From Aeromonas rivipollensis (lineage in GTDB: Bacteria; Pseudomonadota; Gammaproteobacteria; Enterobacterales; Aeromonadaceae), in the NCBI RefSeq assembly GCF_037811135.1, contig NZ_CP149130.1, positions 2,290,501 to 2,354,500 of the forward strand: a stretch of DNA of 64,000 bases, read 5' to 3'. The notes beneath the pieces are model-generated. The model had not been told where the DNA came from. It searched no databases and saw only the letters and a list, made by a program, of their open reading frames with translations. The position numbers and the translations under genes are program-made. Each line of letters opens with the position of its first letter. Positions within the stretch are counted from its first letter, which is position 1. This document shows, piece after piece, positions 9,101 to 19,171 of the stretch.

Positions 9101-9355
9101 GTCGCCCCCGTGGTCGCGCAGCCCGAGCCTGTTGCCGTCCCGGCCACCAAGCCGGTTGCCAAAGGCGCTGGCGTACTGGCCCGTGCCCGCAAGGCTTCTG
9201 CGCCCATGGCAACGCCGGCAGCAGTGCCCGCCCCGGCCCCCCGTGAGCCGGTTGAGCAGGCTCCTCTGGTACGCAACGAAGTGGCGAGCTCAGGCCGCCA
9301 TGCGGGTAGCACTGCGGCAGTCAACGTGGCAACCAGCCCGGCGGGTCGTCCCTGA
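6185..9355 (+). CDS. rne: Ribonuclease E
   Basis: This 1056-residue endoribonuclease organises the RNA degradosome at the inner membrane. The N-terminal half closely follows E. coli: an S1 domain (about 36-120), 5'-sensor region, DNase I-like catalytic region with the metal-binding aspartates expected near 302 and 345, and the zinc-link CPRC near 403-406. In the poorly conserved C-terminal half, residues 554-568 ([15 protein letters not shown]) form a likely amphipathic membrane anchor. A run of REPR repeats at about 647-707 is probably RNA-binding, and a long Ala/Val/Pro/Glu-rich tail follows. A clear terminator ends the gene. Confidence 0.97.
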   Translation: MKRMLINATQEEELRVALVDGQQLYDLDIESPGHEQKKANIYKGKITRVEPSLEAAFVDYGAERHGFLPLKEIARNYFPSGYSYQGRPNIKEVVREGQEVIVQIDKEERGTKGAALTTFISLAGSYLVLMPNNPRAGGISRRIEGDERTELKEALSGLTVPDGMGLIVRTAGVGKSPEELEWDLNVLLNHWDSIHKASQNRSAPVLIHQESNVIVRAIRDYLRRDVGEILIDNPVIFERAKSHIELVRPDFLNRVKLYKGDVALFNHFQIESQIESAFQREVRLPSGGSIVIDPTEALTSIDINSSRATKGGDIEETALQTNLEAADEIARQLRLRDLGGLIVIDFIDMTPVRHQREVENRLREAVHQDRARIQLGRISRFGLLEMSRQRLRPSLNESSSHICPRCQGQGVIRDNESLALSILRLIEEEAMKDNTEQVHGQVPVDVAAYLLNEKRASIASLEQRNDVRVYIIPNQHLETPHYEVTRIRQNEIPEAASYELKTEIAKPVYQPKQAQVIEREQPLLQGFVQAPQPAAPVATPAPVAAPTPVAAEAGLFGKLFKAISGLFGSDAAPAEAKAAADKPAAQREARKDEGHRHQRDETRSRGQRGRRDDNRSNRNPADAGEKREGAANREGGESRNRRPRKEREPRQEREPRGEVRSEQRMEREPREARNEPRTDREPREPRQEREPRAPRPAREPRAPREPRAEVVVEAVETVETAAVSAEPRQEKEQKVAERRERRQLRKQVRVDVAATDTPALPVDEQAHDLVETAALVGEQEEQTEGQRRSRRTPRSQRIEGQRRKRINEDARGQRDDEPQAEVQLTTAAQADAAQVKVEEPAVPVITIPSAEAVAAALQASAALTEHVVAEAVAEEAHEQAQAAVAEVAAPVVAEVVEAPVAIEAAPAAVEPAPVAIEATPVAAEPVAEVIAEETPVVVEASIADQAVAETAPVVVEPVPAPQAEEVIPAAEPVAPVVAQPEPVAVPATKPVAKGAGVLARARKASAPMATPAAVPAPAPREPVEQAPLVRNEVASSGRHAGSTAAVNVATSPAGRP
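8123..8311 (+). repeat. REPR-repeat region inside RNase E
   Basis: About 60 codons encode irregular Arg-Glu-Pro-Arg repeats, alternating with QE, AP and short acidic spacers. The repetition is visible in DNA as recurring GAGCCCCGT and GAACCCCGT blocks. It corresponds to the arginine-rich RNA-binding segments of the RNase E scaffold. The copy number is likely to vary between strains. Confidence 0.8.
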
Positions 9356-9380
9356 TCCACTAGTCTGTTTCGTCTGATAA

Positions 9381-9411
9381 AAGAGCCACACAAGGTGTGG
9401 CTCTTTTTTTT
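9381..9411 (+). terminator. rne terminator
   Basis: An 11-bp stem AAGAGCCACAC / GTGTGGCTCTT with an AAG loop is followed by a T-run, a textbook intrinsic terminator 25 bases after the rne stop. Confidence 0.92.
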
Positions 9412-9969
9412 GCCTGACAGTTGGTCCAGCCCCTCGATTCCCTGCCCCCTCCTCTTACTTTTTCCAGGGAACACAAACGGCAGGCCAAGGCAGACTCGGA
9501 AACCCGCACTCTTTGCCATCCTTCCCCCTCGCCTGTTGCCTTGCCGCGATCAAGACCTCAGGGACATGCCAAGGAGCGCCACCCTTGCTCACGCTATCCC
9601 GCCCACACTATCGCCCTGTTACTTCGTTACAAGGTTCACCAAAGCGGTGCCTGCCATGAGGAAAGAGCCGGCCATCCCGCAACACTGCACTAAATGATAG
9701 TCGGCAGCACCGACGCCGAGCGTCATGAGCGGCTGGATTCAAGGAATGAAGGACGAGAGCTGAGGCCCCGAGAGAGAGTGAGATGATGCTGGCCCCTGAC
9801 AGGGGAGATGGGCTGCGGTCAGGCTTCTCTGCTGACAAGGGGGTTTAATGAGGAAGATGCAGGCTGGCAGGAAACTATCAGTGAATTAGCCTTCTTGTTT
9901 GATGGCATATAAGAATCGTTTTGCCGGTTACCGGGCATGGCGGCTAGCAGCGGCCGGATCCCAGCCATG
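9412..9969. other. Long intergenic stretch without a recognisable gene
   Basis: These 560 bases between the rne and pitA terminators hold only low-quality reading frames with no ribosome sites and no recognisable protein. A short AT-richer part (about 9885-9925) includes GCATATAAGAATC, which could be a promoter element, and CCGGTTACCGG near 9934 is palindromic. A small RNA is possible but I cannot support one. Confidence 0.4.
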
Positions 9970-9992
9970 AAAAAAGGGCCCGCAGGCCCTTT
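9970..9992 (-). terminator. pitA terminator
   Basis: On the minus strand AAAGGGCC, a TGCG loop and GGCCCTTT are followed by a T-run, about 25 bases after the pitA stop. Confidence 0.88.
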
Positions 9993-10016
9993 GTCATTGA
10001 TGTTGTGTGCTGGCTG

Positions 10017-11489
10017 TCAGCCACCAAACAGATTGTTGCTGATCAGGAACAGTCCACCGGAGAGCAGCATGGTGAGCGGCAGGGTCAGGACCCAGGCCAG
10101 CAAGATGGTCTTGATGGTCTGGCTCTGCAAGCCCGACTTGTTCGCCACCATGGTCCCCGCCACCGCAGAGGAGAGGATATGGGTGGTGGATACCGGCATG
10201 CCGGTCAAGCTGGCCACCCCGATGGAGGCCGCAGCCGTGATCTGGGCAGCAATGCCCTGGCTGTAGGTCATGCCGGAAGAGCCTATCTTCTCGCCCACTG
10301 TGTAGACGATACGACGCCAGCCCACCATGGTGCCGCAACCCAGCGCCAGCGCGATGGAGACGATGACCCAGGTCGGCGCGTATTCGGCCGTGGCGGTCAG
10401 GTCCTTGCGCCATTTGGCGAGGTCGGTCAGCTCCTTGGCCGGCAGCGGCAGCTTGGAGACCTTGCGGGCGGTGTCGTCGATACAGAGCAGCAGACGGCGC
10501 ACCTCGCGGCGATCGGTCAGGCTCATCTCCTCGTAGGTGCGTACCTGGCCCAGACGGTTGTCCAGGGTGGCCATGGCCTCGAGGGCCTCACCGGCTTCGC
10601 AGTGAGTCATCAACTCTTCCTGGGCATGGGCAGGAACGCTGAAGTTCACGACAGTAGACACCTGCTCCTGGTTGCGCTGGTAGATCTCCATGATGCGCTG
10701 GTTGGCATCCTGGGTTCGGTCCAGATCGTAGGAGCGGCTGCTCATGTCCAGTGCGAAGTAGGCGGGCGCCATGCAGATCAGCACCAGCATCACCAGACCT
10801 ATGCCCTTCTGACCATCGTTGGAGCCGTGCACGAAGCTCACCCCCATGGCAGAACAAATCAAGGTCACTCGGGCCCAGAACGGCGGATGCTTCTTGCCGT
10901 CCACCAGCAGTCGCTCTTCCGGGGTTTTGTGGATCTTGCTGCCAAGCCAGATCCGCTTCATCGCGAACAGCAACAAGGCGGCAATGATGAAGCCCACGGT
11001 GGGAGAGATGATGAGGGAGAGCATGATGTCGATGGCTTTGCCGACGTTGATGCCCTCATTCAGAGGTTGATCACTGATCAGGGCATAGGCACCGCCTACC
11101 CCCAGAATGGAGCCGATCAGGGTGTGAGAGCTGGACGCCGGGATGCCGAAGTACCAGGTTCCCAGGTTCCAGACAATGGCTGAAAACAGCAGGGAGAACA
11201 CCATGATCAGACCCTGGGTCGAATCCATGCCGAGCAGCAGATCGATGGGCAACAGATGGACGATGGCATAGGCCACCCCCAATCCCCCCATCATGACACC
11301 GGCAAAGTTGAACAGGCCGGAAGCCACTACCGCGGTATGCGCGGGCATGGCCTTGGTATAGATAACCGTTGCTACCGCGTTGGCGGTATCGTGAAAGCCA
11401 TTGATGAACTCATAGGCCAGCACAAAAAAAACGGCCAATACCAAACCTATTGACCACCACAAACCCAAACCACTAAACATTTCAAACAT
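10017..11489 (-). CDS. pitA: Low-affinity inorganic phosphate transporter (Pit family)
   Basis: The 490-residue membrane protein matches E. coli PitA along its length: FINGFHDTANAVATVIYTKAMPAH near the N-terminus, IPASSSHTLIG, HGSNDGQKGIGLVMLVLI and MPVSTTHILSSAVAGTM. The duplicated GxxANDxA-like PHO4 signatures place it as an inner-membrane proton/metal-phosphate symporter. A soluble loop at roughly residues 255-370 separates the two membrane halves. The start at 11489 (MFEMFSGLGLWW) fits the family and has AGG upstream; 11480 is an alternative. No PhoB box was found upstream. Confidence 0.94.
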   Translation of the reverse strand: MFEMFSGLGLWWSIGLVLAVFFVLAYEFINGFHDTANAVATVIYTKAMPAHTAVVASGLFNFAGVMMGGLGVAYAIVHLLPIDLLLGMDSTQGLIMVFSLLFSAIVWNLGTWYFGIPASSSHTLIGSILGVGGAYALISDQPLNEGINVGKAIDIMLSLIISPTVGFIIAALLLFAMKRIWLGSKIHKTPEERLLVDGKKHPPFWARVTLICSAMGVSFVHGSNDGQKGIGLVMLVLICMAPAYFALDMSSRSYDLDRTQDANQRIMEIYQRNQEQVSTVVNFSVPAHAQEELMTHCEAGEALEAMATLDNRLGQVRTYEEMSLTDRREVRRLLLCIDDTARKVSKLPLPAKELTDLAKWRKDLTATAEYAPTWVIVSIALALGCGTMVGWRRIVYTVGEKIGSSGMTYSQGIAAQITAAASIGVASLTGMPVSTTHILSSAVAGTMVANKSGLQSQTIKTILLAWVLTLPLTMLLSGGLFLISNNLFGG

Positions 11490-11791
11490 AAAAACGAACC
11501 TGTTTATGAGTTGCGGCGGATTATGCCAGAAGGCTCGGTGCGCCATACCCGTTGTTGAAATATTTCAGTAAGAAAAAAAAAGGGCATTCAGTCAGAAAAT
11601 GTCTTAGGCCCTGCTGGAATCGGACTTGTCATGGATTAATTAAAGCCCGTTTACACCTCATGGGTAGGTGTCAATCAACACCAAACATCCATTGACGCAC
11701 CGCCAAGTTGGCGATTTTACACGCGTTTCGCCATCAGGTTCGCACGCCACTGGCGGCCGTACGCAGCCCCCTCCCCTTCGCAGAAAAGGCA
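11490..11791. other. Upstream region of pitA
   Basis: This 300-base gap separates the pitA start from the dcd terminator, so it should hold the pitA promoter. A perfect palindrome TGAAATATTTCA (11556-11567) lies beside a run of nine A (11573-11581), about 70-90 bases before pitA. No convincing -35/-10 pair or PhoB-type direct repeat was recognised, and I see no gene. Confidence 0.45.
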
Positions 11792-11813
11792 AGAGGGTGC
11801 CGAAGCACCCTCT
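11792..11813 (-). terminator. dcd terminator
   Basis: A 9-bp stem AGAGGGTGC / GCACCCTCT closes, on the minus strand, over a stable TTCG loop and is followed by TGCCTTTT. Confidence 0.8.
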
Positions 11814-11837
11814 ATATAAGCAGCATGAAGGCGGACA

Positions 11838-12419
11838 TCAGTCCTGGTTGATGCGGCTGGCCACCGCACCTTGCTGGCTCTTGTACTTGGCATTTTCCCG
11901 CTTGTTGTAGGGACGGGCCGCGGCGCCGGAGAGCATCTCGAAGTTCAGCGCCCCTATCTTCATCTTGGGGCGCAGCGCCAGCGGCAGTTTGCCGCCGTTG
12001 TAGAACTCCAGCACGATGCGACCGGACCAGCCCGGATCGATGCGGTGCGCGGTCACGTGCACCATGAGGCCGAGCCGTGCCAGGGAGGAGCGTCCGTCCA
12101 GCCAGCCGACGATGTCCGCAGGCAGGGTCACGGATTCGTAGGTCACCGCCAGCGCCAGCTGACCCGGGTGCAGATAGAAGGCTTCGCCGTCCGGGATGTG
12201 GATCTCGTCGCTCATCACCCGATCGATGGCATCGGCCATCTCGCTGCTCGGACCGCTCAGATCGATATAGGGGGCGGTATGATCGCGAAACACGCGAAAC
12301 TCGTTGCCGAGCAGCACATCGACGCTGACGCCACTGATCCGCTCAACACCGGGCCTCGGCTCAATGACGATCTTGCCTTCATCCAGATGGCGTTCGATAT
12401 CGGTATCACAAAGACGCAT
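11838..12419 (-). CDS. dcd: dCTP deaminase
   Basis: Dcd deaminates dCTP to dUTP, the main route to dUMP for thymidylate synthesis in these bacteria. The 193-residue product has the family length and the motifs [38 protein letters not shown] and [17 protein letters not shown], the last including the catalytic glutamate. It follows udk on the same strand with a terminator between, as in E. coli where dcd and udk are neighbours. Confidence 0.96.
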   Translation of the reverse strand: MRLCDTDIERHLDEGKIVIEPRPGVERISGVSVDVLLGNEFRVFRDHTAPYIDLSGPSSEMADAIDRVMSDEIHIPDGEAFYLHPGQLALAVTYESVTLPADIVGWLDGRSSLARLGLMVHVTAHRIDPGWSGRIVLEFYNGGKLPLALRPKMKIGALNFEMLSGAAARPYNKRENAKYKSQQGAVASRINQD

Positions 12420-12450
12420 TCGGCGACTCTCCTGACAAAAGTTTCATTTA

Positions 12451-12474
12451 AAAAAGCCGGGCATCACCCGGCTT
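12451..12474 (-). terminator. udk terminator
   Basis: An 8-bp stem AAGCCGGG / CCCGGCTT with a five-base loop is followed by T residues on the minus strand, just past udk and ahead of dcd. Confidence 0.85.
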
Positions 12475-12482
12475 GTTTCATA

Positions 12483-13127
12483 TCAACCAATCAACATGTG
12501 GCGGATGCGCGCCTTGAGCATGTCGATGGCGATGCGGTTCTTGCCGCCACGGGGCACTATCACATCCGCATACTGCTTGGACGGGTCGATGAACTGCATG
12601 AACATGGGGCGTACCGTCTTCTGATACTGCTTGAGGACGGAGTCCATGGTGCGGCCACGCTCTTGCACGTCACGGACCAGACGGCGCAGCAGGCAGATGT
12701 CCAGTGGCGTATCCATGAAGATGGAGGCATCCATCAGCTCCCGCAGGCGACTGTCGGTCAGCAGCAGTATGCCTTCCAGAATGATGACCCGGCGCGGCGC
12801 GAAGGCGGTGACTTCGCTCAAGCGCGTGTGTTCGGTATAGGAGTACTGGGGAATATTGACGGCATCCCCTTGCACCAGCTGGGTCAGATGCTGCACCAAC
12901 AGATCATGATCCAGGGCATTGGGATGGTCATAGTTGGTCTTGACCCGCTCTTCCATGGTCAGGTGGGTCTGATCACGGTAGTAGCAATCCTCGGTGATCA
13001 CACCAATCTGACCTGCGCCCAGCTCGGCCACCAGCTCTTCGTAGATGGTTTGAGCGATAAGACTCTTGCCGGATGCGGACGCACCAGCAATACCGATGAT
13101 CACACACGAATGTTGAGTATCAGACAT
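12483..13127 (-). CDS. udk: Uridine kinase
   Basis: Udk phosphorylates uridine and cytidine in pyrimidine salvage. The 214-residue protein has the P-loop GASASGKS near residue 15-22, [29 protein letters not shown] and the C-terminal [16 protein letters not shown], all typical. It lies between apbC and dcd on the minus strand. The apbC terminator upstream suggests that it has its own promoter. Confidence 0.97.
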   Translation of the reverse strand: MSDTQHSCVIIGIAGASASGKSLIAQTIYEELVAELGAGQIGVITEDCYYRDQTHLTMEERVKTNYDHPNALDHDLLVQHLTQLVQGDAVNIPQYSYTEHTRLSEVTAFAPRRVIILEGILLLTDSRLRELMDASIFMDTPLDICLLRRLVRDVQERGRTMDSVLKQYQKTVRPMFMQFIDPSKQYADVIVPRGGKNRIAIDMLKARIRHMLIG

Positions 13128-13181
13128 TGAAAATACCTAAAGAGAAGAGCACTGGGGATTGTTTAAACCGATCCATTATAT

Positions 13182-13207
13182 AAAAAAGGGTGGGCCATGC
13201 CCACCCT
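13182..13207 (-). terminator. apbC terminator
   Basis: A 9-bp stem AGGGTGGGC / GCCCACCCT with a three-base loop is followed on the minus strand by TTTTTTATA, about 30 bases beyond the apbC stop. Confidence 0.85.
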
Positions 13208-13235
13208 AAATCTGTTGCAACCGGCCGACAGCCGA

Positions 13236-14318
13236 TTATTCGTCCAGCGCCACCGTGTAGAGCGGGGTCGCAATCGGTTTACCGCTGAAATAGAGCTCGG
13301 CCCCCACCCGACGGGCCAGTTTCAGATAGGACTCGGCCAGTCCCCCCTCCGGAGATCCGAACACGGTAGGGCAGCCATCGTCCATGTGCTGGCGGATGTC
13401 GATGTGCAGCGGCAACTGACCAAGCAGCGCCACTTGATACTGCTCTGCCATCTTCTTGCCACCGCCGGTACCGAACAGCGCCTCGTGATGACCGCAGGCG
13501 CTGCAGACGTGATAACTCATGTTTTCGACGATGCCGAGCACCGGCACATTGACCTTGTTGAACATGGCGATCCCCTTGCGGGCATCCGCCAGCGCCACAT
13601 CCTGCGGTGTGGTGACGATCAGGGCGGCCGTGGTCGGCACCTGCTGGGCCAGGGTGAGCTGGATGTCCCCTGTGCCTGGCGGCATGTCCACCACCAGGTA
13701 ATCCACCTCTCCCCAGCGAGTCTCGTGGAGGATCTGCGCCAGCGCCTTGCTCGCCATGGGGCCGCGCCAGATGGTGGCATCCTGCTCCGCCACCAGGTAG
13801 CCGATGCTGTTGGTCTTGAGACCACAGGCCATGACAGGCTCCATCAACTTGCCATCCAGGCTGTGGGGGCGCTCCTTGAGGGTTCCCATCATGGTCGGGA
13901 TCGAGGGGCCATAGATGTCCGCATCCAGAATGGCGACCCGCGCCCCCTCTTTTTGCAGCGCCAGCGCCAGGTTGACGGCCGTGGTGGACTTGCCCACCCC
14001 GCCCTTGCCGGAGGCCACCACCAGAATGTTGCGAATACCCTGTACCGCCGCCAGTTGCTGGGCGCGGGGCATGCTCGCCACCTCGATGTCGCACTGCCAG
14101 TCGACGATGGCGGCCCCCGTCACGGCCCTTATCTGGGCATCGAACGCTTCTTTCATCTGCTCGAACAGGGTCTGGCTGGCAAAGGGCAGCACCAGCTTGA
14201 TGGTCAGGGTCTGCCCATGCAGCTCGATGGCACGCACAAATCCGGCCGCCACCAGATCCTGGCCCCATCCAGCCGGCTTAAATTCGGCAAGAATCTGTTT
14301 TACTGAATCAATCACCAT
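13236..14318 (-). CDS. apbC: Iron-sulfur cluster carrier ATPase ApbC (Mrp)
   Basis: This 360-residue P-loop ATPase carries Fe-S clusters to target proteins. An N-terminal MIP18-like domain (about 1-90) precedes the nucleotide-binding domain with GKGGVGKS at 104-111, DADIYGPSIP, a VDMPPGTGD motif and VCSACG, the CxxC that binds the bridging cluster. It is divergent from metG across 185 bases, the conserved mrp-metG arrangement. That gap should hold both promoters, but I could not pick clear boxes. Confidence 0.95.
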   Translation of the reverse strand: MVIDSVKQILAEFKPAGWGQDLVAAGFVRAIELHGQTLTIKLVLPFASQTLFEQMKEAFDAQIRAVTGAAIVDWQCDIEVASMPRAQQLAAVQGIRNILVVASGKGGVGKSTTAVNLALALQKEGARVAILDADIYGPSIPTMMGTLKERPHSLDGKLMEPVMACGLKTNSIGYLVAEQDATIWRGPMASKALAQILHETRWGEVDYLVVDMPPGTGDIQLTLAQQVPTTAALIVTTPQDVALADARKGIAMFNKVNVPVLGIVENMSYHVCSACGHHEALFGTGGGKKMAEQYQVALLGQLPLHIDIRQHMDDGCPTVFGSPEGGLAESYLKLARRVGAELYFSGKPIATPLYTVALDE

Positions 14319-14503
14319 TAACTCCCCATTATGTTGTCGTTATGCTGAGGTGAAGGGTTATCGCACACAAATCAGTGGCTTGCCGACGTTCTCATGATGC
14401 CGTCCGCTGCGAGCCTGCGGGCCACAACCCTAGGCAGGCCGCCCCCAATTCGGGTAACATGCTCGGCACTGTATCATCCCAACAGGCACATCAAGAACGT
14501 ATT

Positions 14504-16537
14504 ATGGCAACTGATCCTCGTAGAATGCTGGTAACCTGCGCCCTCCCCTATGCCAACGGCTCCATCCATCTTGGCCACATGCTGGAACACATCCAGGCCG
14601 ATATCTGGGTTCGTTATCAGCGAATGCGTGGCCATCAGGTGCATTTCGTTTGTGCCGATGACGCGCACGGTACCCCCATCATGCTCAAGGCGCAGCAGAT
14701 GGGGATCACTCCCGAGGAGATGATCGCTGCCGTATCCCAGGAGCATCAGGGGGATTTTGCCGGCTTCAACATCAGCTTCGACAACTATCACTCGACTCAC
14801 AGCGACGAGAACCGCGAGCTGGCCGGGCTTATCTATGGCCGCCTCAAAGAGTCCGGCAAGATAAAGATCCGCACCATCTCCCAGCTGTTCGATCCGGAAA
14901 AGTCCATGTTCCTGCCGGACCGCTTCGTCAAGGGCACCTGCCCCAAGTGCAAGTCCCCGGAGCAGTATGGCGACAACTGCGACGCTTGCGGCGCCACCTA
15001 CAGCCCGACCGAGCTGATCGATCCGAAATCCGCCGTCTCCGGCGCCACCCCGGTGATGAAGGACTCCGAGCACTTCTTCTTCGATCTGCCGCAGTTTGAA
15101 AAATGGCTGGCAGAGTGGGTGCGCGGCTCAGGTGCCATCCAGGAAGAGATGGCCAACAAGATGCAGGAGTGGTTCGAATCCGGCCTGCAGCAGTGGGACA
15201 TCACCCGCGATGCCCCCTACTTCGGGTTCGAGATCCCGGGCGCACCGGGCAAATACTTCTACGTCTGGCTGGATGCCCCCATCGGCTATATGGCGTCGTT
15301 CAAGAACCTGTGCGACAAGCGCGGCGACATCGACTTTGACAGCTACTGGAAGGCAGACTCCGAAGCCGAACTTTATCACTTCATCGGCAAGGACATCGCC
15401 TACTTCCACTGCCTGTTCTGGCCGGCCATGCTGGAAGGGGCGGGTTTCCGCAAGCCGACCAAGGTTAACGTGCACGGCTATGTGACCGTCAACGGCGCCA
15501 AGATGTCCAAGTCCAAGGGCACCTTCATCAAGGCCTCCACCTACTTGAAGCACCTGGATCCCGAGTGCCTGCGTTACTACTACGCCGCCAAGCTCAACAG
15601 CCGCATCGACGATCTGGACTTGAACCTCGAAGACTTCGTCTCCCGGGTCAATGCCGACGTGGTCAACAAGCTGGTCAATCTGGCCTCCCGCAATGCCGGC
15701 TTTATCGCCAAGCGTTTCGACGGCAAGCTGGCCAACAGCTGCAGCGAACCCGAGCTCTATAGCGAGTTCGCGAGCGCCCGCGCCTCTATTGCCGATGCCT
15801 ACGAGGCCCGTGAGTTCAGCCGCGCCATTCGCGAGATCATGGCGCTCGCCGACAAGGCCAACCGCTATGTGGATGACAAGGCTCCCTGGGTCATCGCCAA
15901 GCAGGAAGGGGCGGATGCGCAGCTGCAGGACGTCTGCTCCGTCGGCATCAACCTGTTCCGGGTGCTGATGGCCTACTTGAAGCCCGTCATGCCGCACCTG
16001 GCCGAGCGCGCCGAAGCCTTCCTGGGTGAAACCCTCTCCTGGGATGGCGTGGCACAGCCATTGACTAACCACCAGCTAGCCCCCTTCAAGGCGCTCTTCT
16101 CCCGCATCGAGCCCGCCAAGGTGGAAGCCATGGTGGAAGCCTCCAAGGAAGATCTGGCCAAGGAGCAGGCGCCAAAAGCGACAGGCCCGCTGGCAGACGA
16201 CCCCATAAGCCCAACCATCTCTTATGAGGATTTCGCCAAGCTTGACCTGCGCGTGGCGCTGATCAAGAAGGCCGAAGCGGTACCGGAAGCCGAGAAGCTG
16301 CTGAAACTTCAGCTCGACATCGGCGGTGAGACCCGTCAGGTGTTCGCCGGCATCAAGTCCGCCTACAACCCGGAAGATCTGGAAGGCAAGCTGACCGTGA
16401 TGGTGGCCAACCTGGCCCCGCGCAAGATGCGCTTTGGCATGTCCGAAGGCATGGTGCTGGCCGCAGGCCCGGGCGGCAAGGATCTCTGGATCCTGGAGCC
16501 CCAGGAAGGCGCCCAGCCAGGCATGCGCGTCAAATAA
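14504..16537 (+). CDS. metG: Methionyl-tRNA synthetase
   Basis: MetG charges tRNA-Met with methionine. The chosen ATG at 14504 gives [20 protein letters not shown]; the upstream extension has no family match. The 677-residue protein has the HLGH signature, a zinc knuckle of the [18 protein letters not shown] type, the KMSKS loop near 332 ([11 protein letters not shown]) and an anticodon-binding helical region. A C-terminal EMAP-II-like tRNA-binding domain (from about 575, [16 protein letters not shown]) mediates dimerisation in this class. Confidence 0.97.
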   Translation: MATDPRRMLVTCALPYANGSIHLGHMLEHIQADIWVRYQRMRGHQVHFVCADDAHGTPIMLKAQQMGITPEEMIAAVSQEHQGDFAGFNISFDNYHSTHSDENRELAGLIYGRLKESGKIKIRTISQLFDPEKSMFLPDRFVKGTCPKCKSPEQYGDNCDACGATYSPTELIDPKSAVSGATPVMKDSEHFFFDLPQFEKWLAEWVRGSGAIQEEMANKMQEWFESGLQQWDITRDAPYFGFEIPGAPGKYFYVWLDAPIGYMASFKNLCDKRGDIDFDSYWKADSEAELYHFIGKDIAYFHCLFWPAMLEGAGFRKPTKVNVHGYVTVNGAKMSKSKGTFIKASTYLKHLDPECLRYYYAAKLNSRIDDLDLNLEDFVSRVNADVVNKLVNLASRNAGFIAKRFDGKLANSCSEPELYSEFASARASIADAYEAREFSRAIREIMALADKANRYVDDKAPWVIAKQEGADAQLQDVCSVGINLFRVLMAYLKPVMPHLAERAEAFLGETLSWDGVAQPLTNHQLAPFKALFSRIEPAKVEAMVEASKEDLAKEQAPKATGPLADDPISPTISYEDFAKLDLRVALIKKAEAVPEAEKLLKLQLDIGGETRQVFAGIKSAYNPEDLEGKLTVMVANLAPRKMRFGMSEGMVLAAGPGGKDLWILEPQEGAQPGMRVK

Positions 16538-16556
16538 GCGCAGCCACACCCAGATG

Positions 16557-16586
16557 AAAAGAGAGGCCCAGCGCCTCTCTTTTTTT
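16557..16586. terminator. metG terminator, probably bidirectional
   Basis: The stem AAAAGAGAGGC / GCCTCTCTTTT is followed by T residues on the plus strand and, because of the leading A residues, also by Ts on the minus strand. It lies between convergent metG and the CHAD gene. Confidence 0.85.
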
Positions 16587-16597
16587 ATCCCCTTTTC

Positions 16598-17341
16598 TTA
16601 GCGCGAATCTTGGCGCTGCAACGCCATCCGCAGACCAATCAGCTCAGCCTGCCGGCAGTCCAGCTGGTGCAACTGGCAGCGTATCGCCTCCCGCAGGGCG
16701 CGCACTTGCTTGTTCCGCCCCTTCTGGCGACGCAGCCGCCTGCGCCATTGCCGGGCGTCCTGCAACTGACCCAGCCTGTCCTGCCACTCGATCAGCATGG
16801 AGAGCCAGGCCGGATCGCCCTCCCCCTGCCCCACCAGCAGCTCCACCCCATAACGGGTCTGTTTCAGGACCAGCCGCAACCTGTGCCAGTGGCGCAGCCG
16901 CAGCCTGTTGCCGGCAGAGTGCTCCAGCCCGGGCTCGGCCAGGCAATCCGCCAGACCAAGCGCCAGATGCATCTGAAAAAGCGGCAGGGGATTGAAGTCG
17001 GCAGGGACTTGCAGCATCCGATCCAGCCAGCGCGCCAGTCGCACCGCCAGCATGGGCACCCGGGGCATGGCCAAAGGGAGGGGTTTGCCGCCAAAGTGCG
17101 CCGCATAGACCTGGGCGTCCCGCAGGGCGGAGAGCCTACCCACAGCGCGCATCAGTCGCAGCTCCAGCCCGGGTTCATGGATCAGGGGACGCCAGAGGGC
17201 GAGCAGGGCCAGCAAGCGACGGGTCGCAATCCGGTAGCCATGGACCTCCTCCGATCCTGCCCGCTGGCGCAGGGCCAGGGTGGCGGCCCAGTATTGATCC
17301 ATGAGACGGCGTGCCTGCTCTAGCCCCTTGCCCTGATCCAT
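16598..17341 (-). CDS. CHAD domain-containing protein
   Basis: The 247-residue protein is almost entirely a CHAD (conserved histidine alpha-helical) domain. VHGYRIATRRLLALLAL near the start matches the VHxxRVxxRRLR core, and a second basic helical half follows (HWHRLRLVLKQTRYGVELL). CHAD domains bind polyphosphate through these basic surfaces. This one lacks the CYTH triphosphatase partner often found fused or adjacent. It is rich in Arg, Gln and Leu. Its stop is close to the metG terminator and acyP lies 20 bases upstream on the same strand. Confidence 0.75.
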   Translation of the reverse strand: MDQGKGLEQARRLMDQYWAATLALRQRAGSEEVHGYRIATRRLLALLALWRPLIHEPGLELRLMRAVGRLSALRDAQVYAAHFGGKPLPLAMPRVPMLAVRLARWLDRMLQVPADFNPLPLFQMHLALGLADCLAEPGLEHSAGNRLRLRHWHRLRLVLKQTRYGVELLVGQGEGDPAWLSMLIEWQDRLGQLQDARQWRRRLRRQKGRNKQVRALREAIRCQLHQLDCRQAELIGLRMALQRQDSR

Positions 17342-17363
17342 CGTCTACCGGCCTCCTGCCTGC

Positions 17364-17636
17364 TCAGTTGGTATGAAAACCGGAGCCCGTGGGGGGCAAT
17401 GCCCGGGTGCACTCCATTTTGGTCACTGTGGCCGTTCGGGGCCCATGTTCCAGCCAGCCCAGCATCATCTGCACCTTCTGCTCAGGGCCGGCGATCAGGA
17501 TCTCCACAGAGCCATCTTCCAGGTTGTAGGCATGCCCCCTGAGCCCCAGCTGCAGTGCTCGCTCACGGGTGAAGTAACGAAACCCCACCCCCTGTACCTG
17601 GCCCCACACTCGCACGACAAACGATTGCTCTCCCAT
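17364..17636 (-). CDS. yccX: Acylphosphatase
   Basis: This 90-residue enzyme hydrolyses acyl phosphates. It has the family core VRVWGQVQGVGFRYFTRERA with the substrate-binding arginine, and GHAYNLEDGSVEI with the catalytic asparagine. In E. coli yccX lies next to rlmI, which is also nearby here, although a chemoreceptor gene now intervenes. It probably shares a transcript with the CHAD gene 20 bases downstream. Confidence 0.92.
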   Translation of the reverse strand: MGEQSFVVRVWGQVQGVGFRYFTRERALQLGLRGHAYNLEDGSVEILIAGPEQKVQMMLGWLEHGPRTATVTKMECTRALPPTGSGFHTN

Positions 17637-17721
17637 TTATCACACCTTCCCCTTAAGAAATTTTCCCCCAAGGCGATAATGAGCACGACACTCTCTCCCC
17701 CTTGCAGGACGCAATACCATT

Positions 17722-19152
17722 ATGAAAGAAGTTAAATTCCGGTGGGTTGACCGTTATCTCATTCATCTCACGATCAGCGAAAAATTTCTCATCACCTTCT
17801 GGTGCCCCTTGTTGTTCATCGCCTTTCTCACCTGGTACCTGCTGGCAGACGGCCATGATCAGCAGATGCAGATCCGGCTGGATCAACTCAAGCAACGGGT
17901 AGAGACCACGGCCCAGCTGATCACCCAGCAGCCCACCCTCACCCTGCCGGCCGATCTCACCCTGGCCCCCACCGGCAGCGTCGGTCTGACCCAGCAGGGG
18001 GATCGCTTTCAATATAGTGCCCAGGCCGGTCAGGCCGGTTTTGTCAGCAGCACCCTGGACTCCGGCAACTTTTCCATGTGGGATGGACAGGGGACGACCC
18101 TCACCATCATCGCCGTGCTGGCCGCCCTGCTTGCCCTCATCACCCACTATCTGATGACCTTCGTCTCCGGGGCCCTCTACTCCACCAACAAGGCGCTGCA
18201 GACGGTGGCGAACGGGGATCTCACCTTCCGCCTCAACTTCTTCCCGGTGCGGGACGAGTTCTCCATCCTGGCGGGCAGCATCGACAAGTTCACCGATCGT
18301 CAGCACAAGATAGTGCAACTGGTGGAGGAGTCCGCCGAGGCGCTCACCATGGCCGCCGACGAGTTCCGCGAGCACGCCAGTGACGGAGAGACCCTGGCCC
18401 GCGCCCAGCGCCAGCACATGGACTCCCTGGCCGCCGCCATGGAGCAGATGTCTGCGGCGATCCGCGAAGTGGCCCGCAACGCCAACGACACCCTGCTGCA
18501 GACCCGCCAGTCCAGCGAGGAGGCGGCCAACGGCGCCCAGCGGGTAGCGCGCACCATTGCCGCCATCCGTACCCTGGCAGACGAGATTGGCAACGCCTCC
18601 GGCGCCGTCGAGCGTCTGACCCACAATGCCAACCGCATCAACGAGGTGGTCAACGTCATCAACGCCATCTCCCAGCAGACCAACCTGCTGGCGCTCAACG
18701 CCGCCATCGAGGCCGCCCGGGCCGGCGAGCAGGGCCGCGGCTTCGCCGTGGTGGCAGACGAGGTACGCACCCTCGCCAGCCGCACCCAACAGGCCACGGT
18801 AGAGATCCAACAGATGATCGAAGAGCTGCAGGCCGGCACAGGGGCGCTCAACGACATCATGGAGAAGACGGTCGGGCGCGCCGCCACCAGCCAGCAGCTC
18901 ATCACCGAGGTGGGCCAGGACATCGACAAGCTGAGCAACCACAGCGACGCCGTGCTGGAGATGAGCACCCAGATCGCCACCTCCAGCGAAGAGCAGAGCT
19001 CGGTGGCAGAGGAGATCACCCGCAACCTGGATCAGGTGCGCCACGAGGCCGGCCGGGTGGAAGAGTCCGCCAGCGCCTCGGTGGCCGGCACCACTGGCCT
19101 CAAGGCCACCGCCACCGAGCTCGGTCAGGCCATGACGGGCCTGAGGATCTGA
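17722..19152 (+). CDS. Methyl-accepting chemotaxis protein with short periplasmic domain
   Basis: The 476-residue receptor has a transmembrane helix at about 21-42, a periplasmic part of only about 75 residues, a second helix at about 115-140, a HAMP-like segment and a long cytoplasmic coiled coil. The signalling hairpin tip is highly conserved ([40 protein letters not shown]), where CheA and CheW dock. The tiny sensor domain is too small for a dCache fold, so the ligand is unknown. The gene is divergent from acyP and ends at its own terminator. Confidence 0.92.
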   Translation: MKEVKFRWVDRYLIHLTISEKFLITFWCPLLFIAFLTWYLLADGHDQQMQIRLDQLKQRVETTAQLITQQPTLTLPADLTLAPTGSVGLTQQGDRFQYSAQAGQAGFVSSTLDSGNFSMWDGQGTTLTIIAVLAALLALITHYLMTFVSGALYSTNKALQTVANGDLTFRLNFFPVRDEFSILAGSIDKFTDRQHKIVQLVEESAEALTMAADEFREHASDGETLARAQRQHMDSLAAAMEQMSAAIREVARNANDTLLQTRQSSEEAANGAQRVARTIAAIRTLADEIGNASGAVERLTHNANRINEVVNVINAISQQTNLLALNAAIEAARAGEQGRGFAVVADEVRTLASRTQQATVEIQQMIEELQAGTGALNDIMEKTVGRAATSQQLITEVGQDIDKLSNHSDAVLEMSTQIATSSEEQSSVAEEITRNLDQVRHEAGRVEESASASVAGTTGLKATATELGQAMTGLRI

Positions 19153-19171
19153 CCCCAGCCCAATGTCACAG

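Noticed and set aside
9608..9838. 76-codon frame in the rne-pitA gap
   Set aside because: No ribosome site and no recognisable features.
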